The notes below the pieces were generated by a model. The model saw nothing but the letters and a program-made list of their open reading frames with translations, ran no database searches and was not told where the DNA came from. 64,000 nucleotides of DNA from Streptomyces sp. IMTB 2501 (GTDB lineage Bacteria > Actinomycetota > Actinomycetes > Streptomycetales > Streptomycetaceae), in contig NZ_MQUS01000014.1 in assembly GCF_001953885.1 (NCBI RefSeq), positions 186,001 to 250,000 on the forward strand, written 5' to 3'. Positions within the stretch are counted from its first letter, which is position 1. Each line of letters begins with the position of its first letter. The translations under genes and the position numbers were made by a program. Of the stretch, positions 35,664-43,678 are shown in pieces.

Positions 35664-36290
35664 ATGTCACCACGCCGAAGCTACGACCAGTACTGCTCCG
35701 CCGCCCGCGCCCTCGATCTCGTCGGCGACCGCTGGACCCTGCTGATCGTCCGGGAGCTGCTGGCCGGCCCCCGCCGCTACACGGACCTGCACGCGGACCT
35801 GCCCGGTGTGAGCACGGACGTCCTCGCCTCCCGGCTCAAGGACATGGAGCGCGACGGCCTCACGACCCGCCGCAGGCTGCCACCGCCGGGCGCGGCCTAT
35901 GTCTACGAACTCACCGACCGCGGGCGGGAGTTGCTGCCGGTGCTCCAGGCGCTGGGCGCATGGGGCGCACCGGAACTGGGTGAACGCCGCCCGACGGACG
36001 CGGTCCGCGCCCACTGGTTCGCCCTGCCGCTGCTGCGCGGCCTGGACGGGGAGGGCCTGGTCGAAGTCCATCTGGAGGAAGGGGACTTCCATCTGCGAGT
36101 GGGCGCGGAAGAAGGTCCGGTGTACGGCGACGGGCCCGCGCCCACCGAGGCCGACGCCCGCTTGGCGATGGACGCGGCGACCTGCGAGGCCGTGGCGCGG
36201 GGCGAGCTGGGCCTGACGGAGGCGGTACGGGCCGGGCGGGTGACGGTGACCGGCGACAGCACACTGGCGAAGGCCCTGCGGGAGGCGTGA
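35664..36290 (+). CDS. HxlR-family transcriptional regulator
   Basis: A 208-residue regulator with an N-terminal HxlR winged helix: YCSAARALDLVGDRWTLLIV, LLAGPRRYTDLHADLPGVST and LASRLKDMERDGL. The C-terminal half, about 100 residues, is a SCP2/sterol-carrier-like ligand region (ALREA ending) of the longer HxlR subgroup. The start ATG at 35664 is 15 bases from the operator. Divergent from the AlaA-type aminotransferase. Confidence 0.93.
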   Translation: MSPRRSYDQYCSAARALDLVGDRWTLLIVRELLAGPRRYTDLHADLPGVSTDVLASRLKDMERDGLTTRRRLPPPGAAYVYELTDRGRELLPVLQALGAWGAPELGERRPTDAVRAHWFALPLLRGLDGEGLVEVHLEEGDFHLRVGAEEGPVYGDGPAPTEADARLAMDAATCEAVARGELGLTEAVRAGRVTVTGDSTLAKALREA

Positions 36291-36357
36291 AACGAGCCGC
36301 CACCCCGGACTCCGACCTGCCTTCCGGCCGAGTCGGGTGGGCGGGTGGACAAAGAAT

Positions 36358-36383
36358 GAAGGCCCGCCGGCGGGCGGGCCTTC
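36358..36383. terminator. Bidirectional terminator
   Basis: GAAGGCCCGCC and GGCGGGCCTTC form an 11-bp stem with a GGCG loop between the convergent HxlR gene (36290) and the secreted-protein gene (36396). Confidence 0.9.
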
Positions 36384-36395
36384 GGCCGTGTCGGC

Positions 36396-37199
36396 TCAGA
36401 CGTTCGGCGGCACCCGGGACGGCCGTCCCGACCCGCGCGTCAGCGCGTACCCCCCGATCCCGGCGAGAGCCGCCAGCACGGCCCCGATCCCGGTCCACAC
36501 CCATCGGTCGGACCACCACCCGGAGGACCAGCCGTCGTGCGAGCCGAAGCTGGACAGCACCGCTGCCTTCGAAGCGCCGGTCTTCTCCCCGGACTTGACG
36601 GCGATACCGGGTACCAGCGGCTTGCCCAGCGTGCCGTCCGCCGCGGCCGCACCGCCGATGTCCTTGGAGTCGACGCGCACCTCGGCGCTCACCGGCTGAC
36701 CGAGGTCGGTGGCCCCGAGGTCCACGACGGTCAGCCGGATGTAGTACGTGCCCGGCAGCGGGTCGTCGGCCGACGGCTCCGCCCAGCCGCGCACCGTACG
36801 CAGCACACAGGCCAGCTCGACCGAGGGGGCGTCCTGCGCGGCGGTACCGGGGTCGGCGCCGTACTGGCAGGCCTGCCTGCGCCGCAGCCCGTCGTACACG
36901 TCGAGCTGCCAGCTCTGCGCGCCGTGCGTCCGCGGGAGCTTCACCGTCGCCTTGACGGTGGGCCGCTGGCCGATGTCCGCAGGGAACGACCAGTACAGGT
37001 AGTCACCGGTGGAGCCGGACGCGGTGGCCTGCTGCCCCTGCTCCAGCTCCGTCGCCGTGCGGAAGGAGGTGCCCGCCTTGGTGGGCGCCGAGCCGTCGGC
37101 GGACGCGCTCGGCGAAGGGCTCGGGGAGTCGGCGGCGGCCGGCCCGGCGGCCAGGCCCAGCGCCAGCAGCGCGCCGCCCAGTACACGAGTGATCCGCAT
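36396..37199 (-). CDS. Secreted/membrane-anchored partner of vWA protein
   Basis: A 267-residue exported protein. Residues 1-25 form a signal peptide (GALLALGLAAGPAAA), a Ser/Pro linker follows, and the middle resembles a beta-sandwich like that in the vWA partner (GDYLYWSFPADIGQRPTVK). One C-terminal transmembrane helix (WTGIGAVLAALAGIGGYAL) ends in a short Arg-rich tail. The start overlaps the vWA stop (TGATG), so the two proteins are made together and probably sit in the same envelope complex. Function unknown. Confidence 0.86.
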   Translation of the reverse strand: MRITRVLGGALLALGLAAGPAAADSPSPSPSASADGSAPTKAGTSFRTATELEQGQQATASGSTGDYLYWSFPADIGQRPTVKATVKLPRTHGAQSWQLDVYDGLRRRQACQYGADPGTAAQDAPSVELACVLRTVRGWAEPSADDPLPGTYYIRLTVVDLGATDLGQPVSAEVRVDSKDIGGAAAADGTLGKPLVPGIAVKSGEKTGASKAAVLSSFGSHDGWSSGWWSDRWVWTGIGAVLAALAGIGGYALTRGSGRPSRVPPNV

Positions 37200-38461
37200 C
37201 AGTTCGTCCTCCAGACCGCGACCCGCCAGCGCGACAGCCAGCCCCACAGCAGACCTGCCAGGAAGCCGATCAGCACCAGCGCGCCCAGCAGCCACCAGCC
37301 CCTGCCGAGGCCGAAGGACGCCACGTCGTGATGGCCCGAGGGCCCGTCCACGACGTCGACGGTCAGTTCCAGCGGCAGTCCGGGCGTGGTCTTGACCCCG
37401 GGGCCGGCCGCGAAGGAGTTGGTGACCTGCAGACACACGGTCTCCGCGGGCGCGTTGTCGTCGCCGCTCGCGGCCTTCGGATAGCGCAGACCCGTCGAGA
37501 TCACGTCCGTACGCCCGGTGCCGGCGGCCTCGCCGCGCACGATCTCCCGTCCGTGCACGGTCACCGCGCGCAACAGCATCCCGTAGTTCGGGCCCACGGC
37601 ACGGTCGTCGGCCACGCTCACCGAGGCGCGCAGCTCCTTGCCGGGATCGACGTCGACCTTGTACCAGCGCTGCTGCCCGAACTCCTCACGGTCCGTGTAC
37701 AGCCCGGACTTCAGCGTCGGCGCCTTCTCGCACTGCGCGGCACCCTCGGTGGCCACCGGTGTCACCACCGGATCGGCCGCCCGGTCGACCAACTGGCCGA
37801 CCCGGCTGCTCAGTTGCTCCTTGTGCCGTACGTCGGTGTAGGTGCCGCCGGTGGCGTCCGCGATGCAGCTGAGCTGGTCACGGGTCTTGGCGTCCGGCAC
37901 CAGGCCGAGGGTGTCGATGGTCAGCCCGACGCCCTTGGCCGCTATCTCACGGGCCACCTCGCACGGGTCGAGCGGCTGGCAGGTGTCCTCGCCATCGGTG
38001 ATCAGGACGATCCGGCGCGTTCCGCCGCCGCTGTTCAGGTCGTCCGCCGCCTTCAGCAGCGCGGGCCCGATCGGCGTCCAGCCGGTGGGCTGCAGCGTGG
38101 CCACCGCCGTCTTGGCGTCGGTCCGGTTCAGCGTGCCGACGGGGTAGAGCTGCGCGGTGTCCTTGCAGCCCTCCTTGCGGTCGTTGCCGGGGTAGTTGGC
38201 GCCCAGGGTGCGGATGCCGAGCTGGACCTCCTGCGGGGTCGCGTCCAGCACCTCGTCGAACGCCTGCTTCGCCGCGGCCATCCGGGAGCCGCCGTCGATG
38301 TCCCGCGTCCGCATCGAACCGCTGACGTCCAGCACGAGTTCGACCTTCGGCGCGGCCGTCTGTGTCTCGTCGGCGACGGCTCCGCCGGGAAACGCGATCC
38401 CGGCCGCCAGGGCGGCGAGCAGCGCACAGACTCCCGCCGCCAGCCGTTGTCTTGTGATCAT
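37199..38461 (-). CDS. vWA-domain membrane-anchored protein
   Basis: A 420-residue exported protein. Signal peptide residues 1-30, then a von Willebrand A domain whose metal-binding MIDAS motif is DVSGS (Asp45, Ser47, Ser49) with WTPIGPALL and LITDGEDTC as later elements. A beta-rich domain follows (residues 240-370), then a C-terminal transmembrane helix (LLGALVLIGFLAGLLWG). It is the first of a coupled pair. vWA proteins mediate adhesion or assemble complexes; the partner here is likely the downstream gene product. Confidence 0.9.
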   Translation of the reverse strand: MITRQRLAAGVCALLAALAAGIAFPGGAVADETQTAAPKVELVLDVSGSMRTRDIDGGSRMAAAKQAFDEVLDATPQEVQLGIRTLGANYPGNDRKEGCKDTAQLYPVGTLNRTDAKTAVATLQPTGWTPIGPALLKAADDLNSGGGTRRIVLITDGEDTCQPLDPCEVAREIAAKGVGLTIDTLGLVPDAKTRDQLSCIADATGGTYTDVRHKEQLSSRVGQLVDRAADPVVTPVATEGAAQCEKAPTLKSGLYTDREEFGQQRWYKVDVDPGKELRASVSVADDRAVGPNYGMLLRAVTVHGREIVRGEAAGTGRTDVISTGLRYPKAASGDDNAPAETVCLQVTNSFAAGPGVKTTPGLPLELTVDVVDGPSGHHDVASFGLGRGWWLLGALVLIGFLAGLLWGWLSRWRVAVWRTN

Positions 38462-38470
38462 CGCCGGATC

Positions 38471-39982
38471 CTATTGATCGGACGGGCCGGGCTCCAAAAC
38501 GAGCGGATTCGGCAGGGACGCCCACTGGTCGCCCGGCATTCCCGGGGACAGTCGCATCAGCGTCAACGCCTTCACCGGCAGCGGTCCTTGGCGCAGGGCG
38601 CGCAGGTCCGGGGTGTCCGGCAGGTCCGGTACGGCGGCGGACAGCGCCGCCCCCAGCGCCGGGCCCGAACCCGCCGTACCCGCCAGGGCACCCCCCACCA
38701 GGGAGCCGAACAGCTTGCGGCGCAGGACCGTTTCGTCGTCGGTGATCAGGCGGCCGGCGAGCGGCGGTGGGGTGATGCCGTGCCGCCGCAGCCGGGCCGG
38801 GCTGATCCGGATGTCGGCCAGATCGCGGTAGACCAGCCGCACCGGGCTTCCGTCGGCCGCCAGGACCACCAGCAGGTTCTGCCCGTGCGCCTCCAGGGCC
38901 ACGCCGAGGTCGAGCAGCCGCAGGCCCACGGCCAGCGCCAGCCGGGTGAGCGCGGCCAGCCGGCCCGGCGCCGTTGGCAGGCCGGTCATGGCGAGCGCGG
39001 CCACCGGGACGACCCGTTCGCCCGGACCCGCGTACCCCTGCGGTGACTCCCGCAGCAGCGCGGCCAGATCGGGGGAGTGGGCCGAGACCGCGCCGAGCGT
39101 GCGGGTGATGTGCAGCAGGCCGTCGGTGCGCGCCGCCAGCTCCTCGCCGAGGGCGGACAGCGGCGCGGCGGCCCGCACCGAGTACAGGGAGATGTTCCGC
39201 ACGGAGGACGTCAGCCGGGCGCTCAGCGCGGTCTTCACATGCGGGCCGTCGTCCAGCGCGAGGGTGCGCAGGGACAGCAGCGGACGGGCCGGGCACCAGG
39301 GGTCGTACGACCGCTTGAGGACGTGCTCGGCCTGCCATGGGTGCACGGGCACCAGCACCCGCTCGCCGTCCCGCAGTTCGGCCGGCCAGTCGCCGCTCAC
39401 CAGGCACTCGTCCGCCGGTACCGGCACCGTCCCCAGCTCCACCACCGGCCGGTGCTCCGGGCCGTACGCCAGCTGCTCCGCCACCGAGAAACCGGGCCGG
39501 GAACGGCAGTTGGGGTGGAAGGGGTGCCCGTCGGTCACCCGCTGCTCCCATGCCCAGTCCCGGTCCGGCCACTCCTTCGAGTGATCCGCGTCGGCCCGCG
39601 ACAGCGCCAACGAGGCGACGCTGTCCGCCAGTTCGGCCGCGAAGGAGGCGGAGTGCGGCACCGCCAGGGCGGTCATCAGCTCGGCCGGATCCACCTGGCG
39701 CTCCCGGTCCAGGCGGACCCCGGTGACATACGCGCTCGTGGCGTACGGGTCCGCGTGCGGCCCGTACAACGTCCGTCCGTCGGCGAGGCGCAGCGCGAGG
39801 CTGTGCGCGCCCCGCACCCTGCCGGTGATCCACGGCAGCGGCTCATGGGCCAGCGCCCGCCACAGCCGGGTCAGAACGGCGGCGCGGGCGCCCGGCAGCT
39901 CCGCCGTGTACCGGGGCAGCAGCGCGGGCCGGACGACGGCCAGTTCCTCGGCGACGGCCTCGGCGGCGGGGGGACGGTGCAC
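38471..39982 (-). CDS. NIS siderophore synthetase (IucA/IucC family)
   Basis: A 503-residue enzyme of the NRPS-independent siderophore synthetase family, which ligates a citrate or dicarboxylate to an amine or alcohol via an acyl-adenylate. Recognisable parts are the GHPFHPNCRSRPGFS motif (ATP/citrate site), VPVHPWQAEHVL, KTALSARLTSSVRNIS and EAHGQNLLV. The GTG at 39982 follows GAGGAG; the reading frame remains open far beyond it, across the divergent gene, but that part is only a shadow. It is divergent from a second NIS synthetase, and no other siderophore gene is adjacent. Confidence 0.93.
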   Translation of the reverse strand: MHRPPAAEAVAEELAVVRPALLPRYTAELPGARAAVLTRLWRALAHEPLPWITGRVRGAHSLALRLADGRTLYGPHADPYATSAYVTGVRLDRERQVDPAELMTALAVPHSASFAAELADSVASLALSRADADHSKEWPDRDWAWEQRVTDGHPFHPNCRSRPGFSVAEQLAYGPEHRPVVELGTVPVPADECLVSGDWPAELRDGERVLVPVHPWQAEHVLKRSYDPWCPARPLLSLRTLALDDGPHVKTALSARLTSSVRNISLYSVRAAAPLSALGEELAARTDGLLHITRTLGAVSAHSPDLAALLRESPQGYAGPGERVVPVAALAMTGLPTAPGRLAALTRLALAVGLRLLDLGVALEAHGQNLLVVLAADGSPVRLVYRDLADIRISPARLRRHGITPPPLAGRLITDDETVLRRKLFGSLVGGALAGTAGSGPALGAALSAAVPDLPDTPDLRALRQGPLPVKALTLMRLSPGMPGDQWASLPNPLVLEPGPSDQ

Positions 39983-40075
39983 GGCGGCTCCTCGGGGACG
40001 CGGACGGCGGAGGACGATTGTCGGGGACGAGAGACATACTGAGCGCGACGACCCCCGACGAAACGAACGGATCGC

Positions 40076-41566
40076 GTGGACCTCACACCCCCCACCGGCG
40101 ACGTCGGCCCCCGCGCCGACGCCTACGCGGCCGCACCCCTGCTGAACTGCCTGCTGCGCGAGGTGGCCGAGCCATGCGCGGCCCCCGGTGACCCACGGGT
40201 CCACCGGCTGCCGAGCGGGCGGCTGCTGCGGGTGCCGGCCGGCCGCCGCCCCGCCGACCCCGAGCTGTGCGCGGCCGGGACCTGGCACCACGTCGGCCAC
40301 ACCGAGCTGGTCAAACTGGTGGCGGAGGAACTGCGTGGGTACACCGGGCTGCCGGGCGGCGATCTGCCCGCCGAGATGATCGACAGCCGGGACGCGGTCG
40401 CCGCGCTCCTCACCGCCCGCGCCCGGGCGACGGCACCCACGGACCCCTATCTGCGCTCCGAGCAGTCCCTGATCACCGGCCACCCGTACCACCCGGCGCC
40501 CAAGGCGCGCGGCGGCGGCCCGGTCGCGTCCTGGCTGCCGTACGCCCCCGAGGCGCACGCCCGCTTCCCGCTGGTGCTGCTCGCCGTCCGCGAGGACCAG
40601 GTCGCCGAGGAGGGCGACACGAGCGCCCTGGACGCCCTCGGCACGGCACCGCCCGGCTACCGGCTCCTCCCGGCCCACCCCTGGCAGCTGGACCTGGTGG
40701 GCCGGGAGCTGGCGGAGGCCTTCGCGGACGGCCGTCTGCTCCGCCTCGGCACGACCGCCTGCGACACCTGGCCGACGGCGGCGATCCGCACGGTGTACGA
40801 GCCTGGGCGCGATCTGTTCCTGAAGTTCAGCCTGGACGTCCGCATCACCAACGACATCCGCCGGCTGTGGGGCCACGACCTGCGCAAACTGCGCCGTACC
40901 GACTCGGCCGCCGGGGACGCCTTCGCGGCGCTGGGCGGGCCCGCGGCCTGGCTGAGCGACCGTGGCTACCGCACGGCCGCCTTCGCCTTCGAGGAACTGG
41001 CCGTCCTCGCCCGGGACGGGCTGCGCGGCCATCTGCTGCCGGGCACCACCGCGCTGCTCGCCGCCGCCCTCGCCGAGGGCTTCGAAGGCAGCCCGCTGGC
41101 CGCCGCGCCCGATCCGGCGCTCTGGTGGGAGGCGTATCTGCGCCAGGTCGTCCCGCCCGCGCTGGAGGCCTTCGACGACCACGGGGTCGTCCTTGAGGCC
41201 CACTTGCAGAACACCCTCGTCGCCGTCGACGCCGCCGGCATGCCCGTCCAGGCGCTGTTCCGGGACGCGGAGGGCGCCAAGCTGCTGCCCGACGTCACAC
41301 GGGCCGCCGGCTGGGAGCGGCTGGTGTACTGCCTGGTCGTCAACCATCTCACCGAGATCGCCGCCGCCCTCGCCGATCACCACCCCGGCCTCGACCCCTG
41401 GCCCGCCGCCCGCCGTGAACTGGCCCGGCACGACCTGCCCGAGATCCCGGCCCTGCTGGCCTCGCCCACCCTGCCCGGCAAGACCAACCTGCTGCTGCGC
41501 TGGACCGGAGCGGACGGCGCGGCCGCCCGCTATCTGCCCGTGCCGAACCCGCTGGCCGGCCGCTGA
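40076..41566 (+). CDS. NIS siderophore synthetase (IucA/IucC family), second
   Basis: A 496-residue NIS synthetase, a distant paralogue of the divergent gene. It has TGHPYHPAPKARGGG, LLPAHPWQLDLV, LKFSLDVRITNDIRRL and LEAHLQNTLVAV in the same order. The amine-proximal residues differ from the partner, so the two may catalyse successive couplings. GTG at 40076 has no strong ribosome site. The 93-bp divergent gap has a GTCGGGG/CCCCGAC inverted repeat but no clear DmdR/IdeR iron box. Confidence 0.92.
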   Translation: MDLTPPTGDVGPRADAYAAAPLLNCLLREVAEPCAAPGDPRVHRLPSGRLLRVPAGRRPADPELCAAGTWHHVGHTELVKLVAEELRGYTGLPGGDLPAEMIDSRDAVAALLTARARATAPTDPYLRSEQSLITGHPYHPAPKARGGGPVASWLPYAPEAHARFPLVLLAVREDQVAEEGDTSALDALGTAPPGYRLLPAHPWQLDLVGRELAEAFADGRLLRLGTTACDTWPTAAIRTVYEPGRDLFLKFSLDVRITNDIRRLWGHDLRKLRRTDSAAGDAFAALGGPAAWLSDRGYRTAAFAFEELAVLARDGLRGHLLPGTTALLAAALAEGFEGSPLAAAPDPALWWEAYLRQVVPPALEAFDDHGVVLEAHLQNTLVAVDAAGMPVQALFRDAEGAKLLPDVTRAAGWERLVYCLVVNHLTEIAAALADHHPGLDPWPAARRELARHDLPEIPALLASPTLPGKTNLLLRWTGADGAAARYLPVPNPLAGR

Positions 41567-41573
41567 TCCGGGG

Positions 41574-42308
41574 TCACCGGGCCGTGCCGAAGTCCTGGGT
41601 CCAGTAGCTGCCCGGCTGCGCGAGACCGACGCCGATCTGTTTGAACGAGCAGTTGAGGATGTTGGCCCGGTGTCCCGGGCTGGACATCCAGCCCGCCATG
41701 ACCTGGTCCGCGGTGGCGTAGCCGTAGGCGACGTTCTCGCCGTAGGCGCTCCAGTCGAAGCCGGCCCGCGTGATGCGGTCGCCCGGGGACGAGCCGTCGG
41801 ATCCGGTGTGCGACATGTTCTGGTGGGCCGCCATGTCCGCGCTGTGCGCCTGCGCGGCATTGGCCAGCGCCGAGTTCAGGGTCAGTTCCTGGCACCCCAC
41901 CTTGGCGCGCTCGGCGTTGACGAGCTGCAGGATGCGCGCGACGACCCCGGACGCCGTGGCGGTGGGTTTCGGGGTGCTCGGCGCGGCGGGGGCCGAGGAA
42001 GCGGAGGCGGCCGGCTGGGGAGCGGCGGTCCGCCGGGGCTCGTGGGCGGTCGGGTGCCCCGAGGGCGACCCGGTGGCCCGCGGCGTGCCGGTGTGGTGAC
42101 GGTCGTTGCGATGGTGATGCCGGTGGCCGTGGTGCCTCTGCTGCTGGTGCGTGCTCGTCGCCGCGACGTCGGCCTGGTCCGTCCGGTCCGCCCTGTCGTA
42201 CGGCCAGTCGGAACAGGCCAGCGCGACGGACGGTACGCCCACGGCGCCGATGACGACGGACGCGACGACTATTCGCCGGAAACGCTGCGTCTTGCGGTGC
42301 TTGGCCAT
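41574..42308 (-). CDS. Secreted CAP-domain (SCP/PR-1) protein
   Basis: A 244-residue exported protein. An N-terminal Arg-rich signal peptide (RRIVVASVVIGAVGVPSVALA) is followed by a His- and Gln-rich stretch (HQQQRHHGHRHHHRND) and a Pro/Ala/Thr linker to about residue 118. The C-terminal CAP domain has AQAHSADMAAHQNMSHTG, the GENVAYGYATADQVMAGW motif and SPGHRANILN. The His-rich segment might bind metal. CAP proteins in bacteria are secreted with unsettled functions. Confidence 0.92.
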   Translation of the reverse strand: MAKHRKTQRFRRIVVASVVIGAVGVPSVALACSDWPYDRADRTDQADVAATSTHQQQRHHGHRHHHRNDRHHTGTPRATGSPSGHPTAHEPRRTAAPQPAASASSAPAAPSTPKPTATASGVVARILQLVNAERAKVGCQELTLNSALANAAQAHSADMAAHQNMSHTGSDGSSPGDRITRAGFDWSAYGENVAYGYATADQVMAGWMSSPGHRANILNCSFKQIGVGLAQPGSYWTQDFGTAR

Positions 42309-42489
42309 GCGTGAACCTCACTCGGTGATCGCCGAGCGCTCATTTTCAGAACGGCCTCACATGGAGCGCAAAGGCCGCTCCTACTATCGCACCTCGTAGA
42401 TCTGGAAGCCTCTTGCCAGGAGGGCCCTGAGGTGCCGCCTTCGCGTCCGCGATGTTTGCTTGCGGCTGGCGCTCCGTCAGGAGGAGTCC
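42309..42489. other. Upstream region of CAP gene
   Basis: About 180 bases with the CAP promoter on the minus strand. No gene, repeat or clear operator was recognised. Confidence 0.4.
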
Positions 42490-42618
42490 ATGGGCGACAA
42501 ATACGGGAGGGTGTCGAGCGGGCAGCGTGCGGCTGCTCGCAGGGACGCCTCATGTCCACAGCAAGAGGGACAAATCCCATATGTCTCCGGAGTCGCGTCT
42601 ACTATCTCCCACGCGTAG
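42490..42618 (+). CDS. Possible 42-residue small ORF
   Basis: An ATG at 42490 with AGGAGG five bases upstream opens a 42-residue frame (MGDKYGRVSSGQRAAARRDA at the start). The first 20 codons are G/C-biased at the third position and the rest are not, so it may be the surviving start of a broken gene, or a leader for the HipA-like gene downstream. No family recognised. Confidence 0.3.
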   Translation: MGDKYGRVSSGQRAAARRDASCPQQEGQIPYVSGVASTISHA

Positions 42619-42700
42619 TTGCCGATGTGACTGTGATGGATATCACGTCGGAAGGCGCAACCGATCCGGCTCTCCCGGCGGAGCGCATACGCTGATCGAT

Positions 42701-43615
42701 GTGCTGCGCGACGTGACTGCTGTTCGATACCTGACCCCGCTGCGGTCCGGCGGCTCCGTGCCCGCAGTCGTCGAGGCCGACGACGACGGCACGTACGTGG
42801 TGAAGTTCACCGGGTCCGCGCAGGGGCACAAGGCGCTGGTCGCCGAGGTGATCGTCGGGGAACTCGCCCGCGCGCTCGGCCTGCGCTTCCCCGAGCTGGT
42901 CCTCGTCCACTTCGACCCCGCCATCGCCGCCGCCGAACCGCACCAGGAGGTGCGGGAGCTGCACGGCGCGAGCGCGGGCGTGAACCTCGGCATGGACCAT
43001 CTGCCCGGGGCCCGAGACTTCACTCCGGAGATCGCGAGGAGCTTCCCCGTGGACCCGCTGGAGGCCGGCCGGATCGTCTGGCTGGACGCGCTGACCGTCA
43101 ACGTGGACCGCACGGTGCACAGCTCCAACCTCATGGTCTGGCCCACGCTCGGCACCGTACCGCCGCGCCTGTGGCTCATCGACCACGGCGCCGCCCTCGT
43201 CTTCCACCACCGCTGGGACACCACGACTCCGGGCAAGAGGTACGACTTCCGGCACCACGCCCTCGGCCACTACGGCCCCGACGTCCGCGCCGCCGACGCC
43301 GAACTGGCCCCGCGGGTGACCGAGGAACTGCTGCGCGGCATCGTCGCCGAGGTCCCGGACGCCTGGCTGGCCGAGGACGCCGGCTTCGCCACCCCGGACG
43401 ACGTCCGCGCCGCCTATGCCGACTACCTGCTCGCCCGGGTGCGCCTGTCGCAGGAGTGGCTGCCCACCGACTTCCCGAGCCGCGAGCAACTCGCCGCCGA
43501 GGAGTCCCTCCGCACGGCGAAGATCCAGGCGGGCCGCCCGGCCTGGCTCAAGCAGGTCCCCGACCTGCACGGCAAGCCCGCCGCGGAACAGGACTGGTCG
43601 GCCCACCTGGGCTGA
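42701..43615 (+). CDS. HipA-like kinase family protein
   Basis: A 304-residue protein resembling the HipA-kinase fold. The N-terminal LRDVTAVRYLTPLRSGGSVP leads into the ATP region VVKFTGSAQGHKALVAEVIVGELARALGL (seen in short motifs VVKFTG and GQKAL-like). The catalytic and metal elements are NVDRT and LIDHGAALVFHH. Unlike toxin HipA there is no HipB antitoxin next to it, so it may be a stand-alone kinase. GTG at 42701 is the conserved-looking start; the ribosome site is weak. Confidence 0.78.
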   Translation: MLRDVTAVRYLTPLRSGGSVPAVVEADDDGTYVVKFTGSAQGHKALVAEVIVGELARALGLRFPELVLVHFDPAIAAAEPHQEVRELHGASAGVNLGMDHLPGARDFTPEIARSFPVDPLEAGRIVWLDALTVNVDRTVHSSNLMVWPTLGTVPPRLWLIDHGAALVFHHRWDTTTPGKRYDFRHHALGHYGPDVRAADAELAPRVTEELLRGIVAEVPDAWLAEDAGFATPDDVRAAYADYLLARVRLSQEWLPTDFPSREQLAAEESLRTAKIQAGRPAWLKQVPDLHGKPAAEQDWSAHLG

Positions 43616-43623
43616 GAGACGAC

Positions 43624-43655
43624 CGAGCGGCCCCGGAGGATCCCGGGGCCGCTCG
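43624..43655. terminator. Bidirectional terminator
   Basis: CGAGCGGCCCCGG pairs perfectly with CCGGGGCCGCTCG (13 bp) around a 6-nt loop, between the convergent HipA-like gene (43615) and malate synthase (43679). Confidence 0.92.
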
Positions 43656-43678
43656 CACCCGCCTCGTACGCGTAAGGC

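Noticed and set aside
39983..40075. Iron box between the NIS genes
   Set aside because: No TTAGGTTAGGCTCACCTAA-like palindrome; only a GTCGGGG/CCCCGAC repeat is visible.
38471..41860. A 1129-residue minus-strand open frame through both siderophore genes
   Set aside because: Only the part up to 39982 encodes the NIS enzyme. The rest lies antisense to the second NIS gene, which has all the family motifs, so it is a shadow.
42309..42489. c-di-AMP riboswitch upstream of the CAP gene
   Set aside because: None of the conserved ydaO elements could be matched; the CAP protein is not a typical target.
42701..43615. HipBA toxin-antitoxin system
   Set aside because: No HipB-like DNA-binding antitoxin is adjacent; the short upstream ORF has no HTH.
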